From contig CAISIP010000248.1 of assembly GCA_903885415.1 (NCBI GenBank), forward strand, positions 1 to 6,561: a stretch of 6,561 bases of DNA, in the 5' to 3' direction. The notes under the pieces were generated by a model. That model saw only the letters and a program-made list of their open reading frames with translations, had not been told where the DNA came from and did not search any database. The stretch is from an uncultured beta proteobacterium. GTDB taxonomy: Bacteria > Pseudomonadota > Gammaproteobacteria > Burkholderiales > Burkholderiaceae_C. Positions 6,467 through 6,561 of the stretch are shown here, in pieces; the first letter of the stretch is position 1; each line of letters opens with the position of its first letter. Position numbers and translations under genes: made by a program.

Positions 6467-6561
6467 TCAGGCCGCAGGCGGATCGTCGGCCTTGACGATC
6501 ACCACCGGCACCCGTGCGGCGTGCAGCACCTCATTGGACACCGACCCGAGCAACGCAGATC
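6467..6561 (-). CDS. Universal stress protein (UspA family), C-terminal end
   Basis: Only the last 31 codons, including the TGA at 6469-6467, lie in the window; the gene begins beyond the right edge. The visible end reads ALLGSVSNEVLHAARVPVVI followed by VKADDPPAA. GSVSNEVLHAARVPVVIV is the typical end of the UspA fold: the GS with the following serine belongs to the last part of the nucleotide-binding motif G-2X-G-9X-G(S/T), and the closing strand PVVIV lines the dimer interface. Proteins of this kind are small cytoplasmic stress factors. A short acidic and Ala/Pro tail follows the domain. It is convergent with idnD, separated by one base, and has no visible functional tie to the idonate genes. 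Confidence 0.85.
   Translation of the reverse strand, partial: SALLGSVSNEVLHAARVPVVIVKADDPPAA

Noticed and set aside
1..6561. CRISPR array, tRNA or rRNA gene, insertion sequence ends, toxin-antitoxin pair or phage genes
   Set aside because: No spaced direct repeats, no tRNA-like cloverleaf, no transposase motifs and no small paired genes were seen by eye on either strand.

Overview
The window is GC-rich, gene-dense bacterial chromosome. The best fit is a betaproteobacterium of the order Burkholderiales. The reasons are a lipoprotein-release permease whose N-terminus and hook resemble the betaproteobacterial LolC type, an RpfE-family gene fused by overlap to recJ, and the strong G/C preference at third codon positions. 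The assignment is by inspection only; no database was searched.

Layout. On the minus strand, 1-1591 holds a lolC-lolD pair, with lolD cut by the left edge. The two genes overlap by 8 bases and encode the inner-membrane ABC transporter that releases lipoproteins for transport to the outer membrane. A 122-base divergent spacer follows. On the plus strand come an RpfE-family gene of unknown function (1714-2646) and recJ (2643-4361), which overlap by 4 bases (ATGA). A 265-base spacer (4362-4626) carries no intact gene, but it holds a protein-like antisense reading frame broken by a stop. After it comes a two-gene sugar-acid catabolic operon, idnO (4627-5412) and idnD (5431-6465). At the right edge, the 3' end of a universal stress protein gene lies on the minus strand, with its stop one base from the idnD stop.

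How the genes work together. LolC and LolD form one complex (envelope biogenesis). RpfE and RecJ are translationally coupled, but a functional link is unproven. IdnD and IdnO catalyse consecutive steps: L-idonate to 5-keto-D-gluconate, then 5-ketogluconate to D-gluconate, which would enter central metabolism through a gluconokinase not seen here. No transporter, kinase or regulator for this pathway is in the window.

The window is mostly housekeeping and ordinary catabolic genes. I found no convincing evidence of a new defence, mobile or RNA system. The points most worth a second look are the RpfE-RecJ coupling, the broken antisense frame beside the probable junction at 4362-4626, and two genes whose starts look leaderless.
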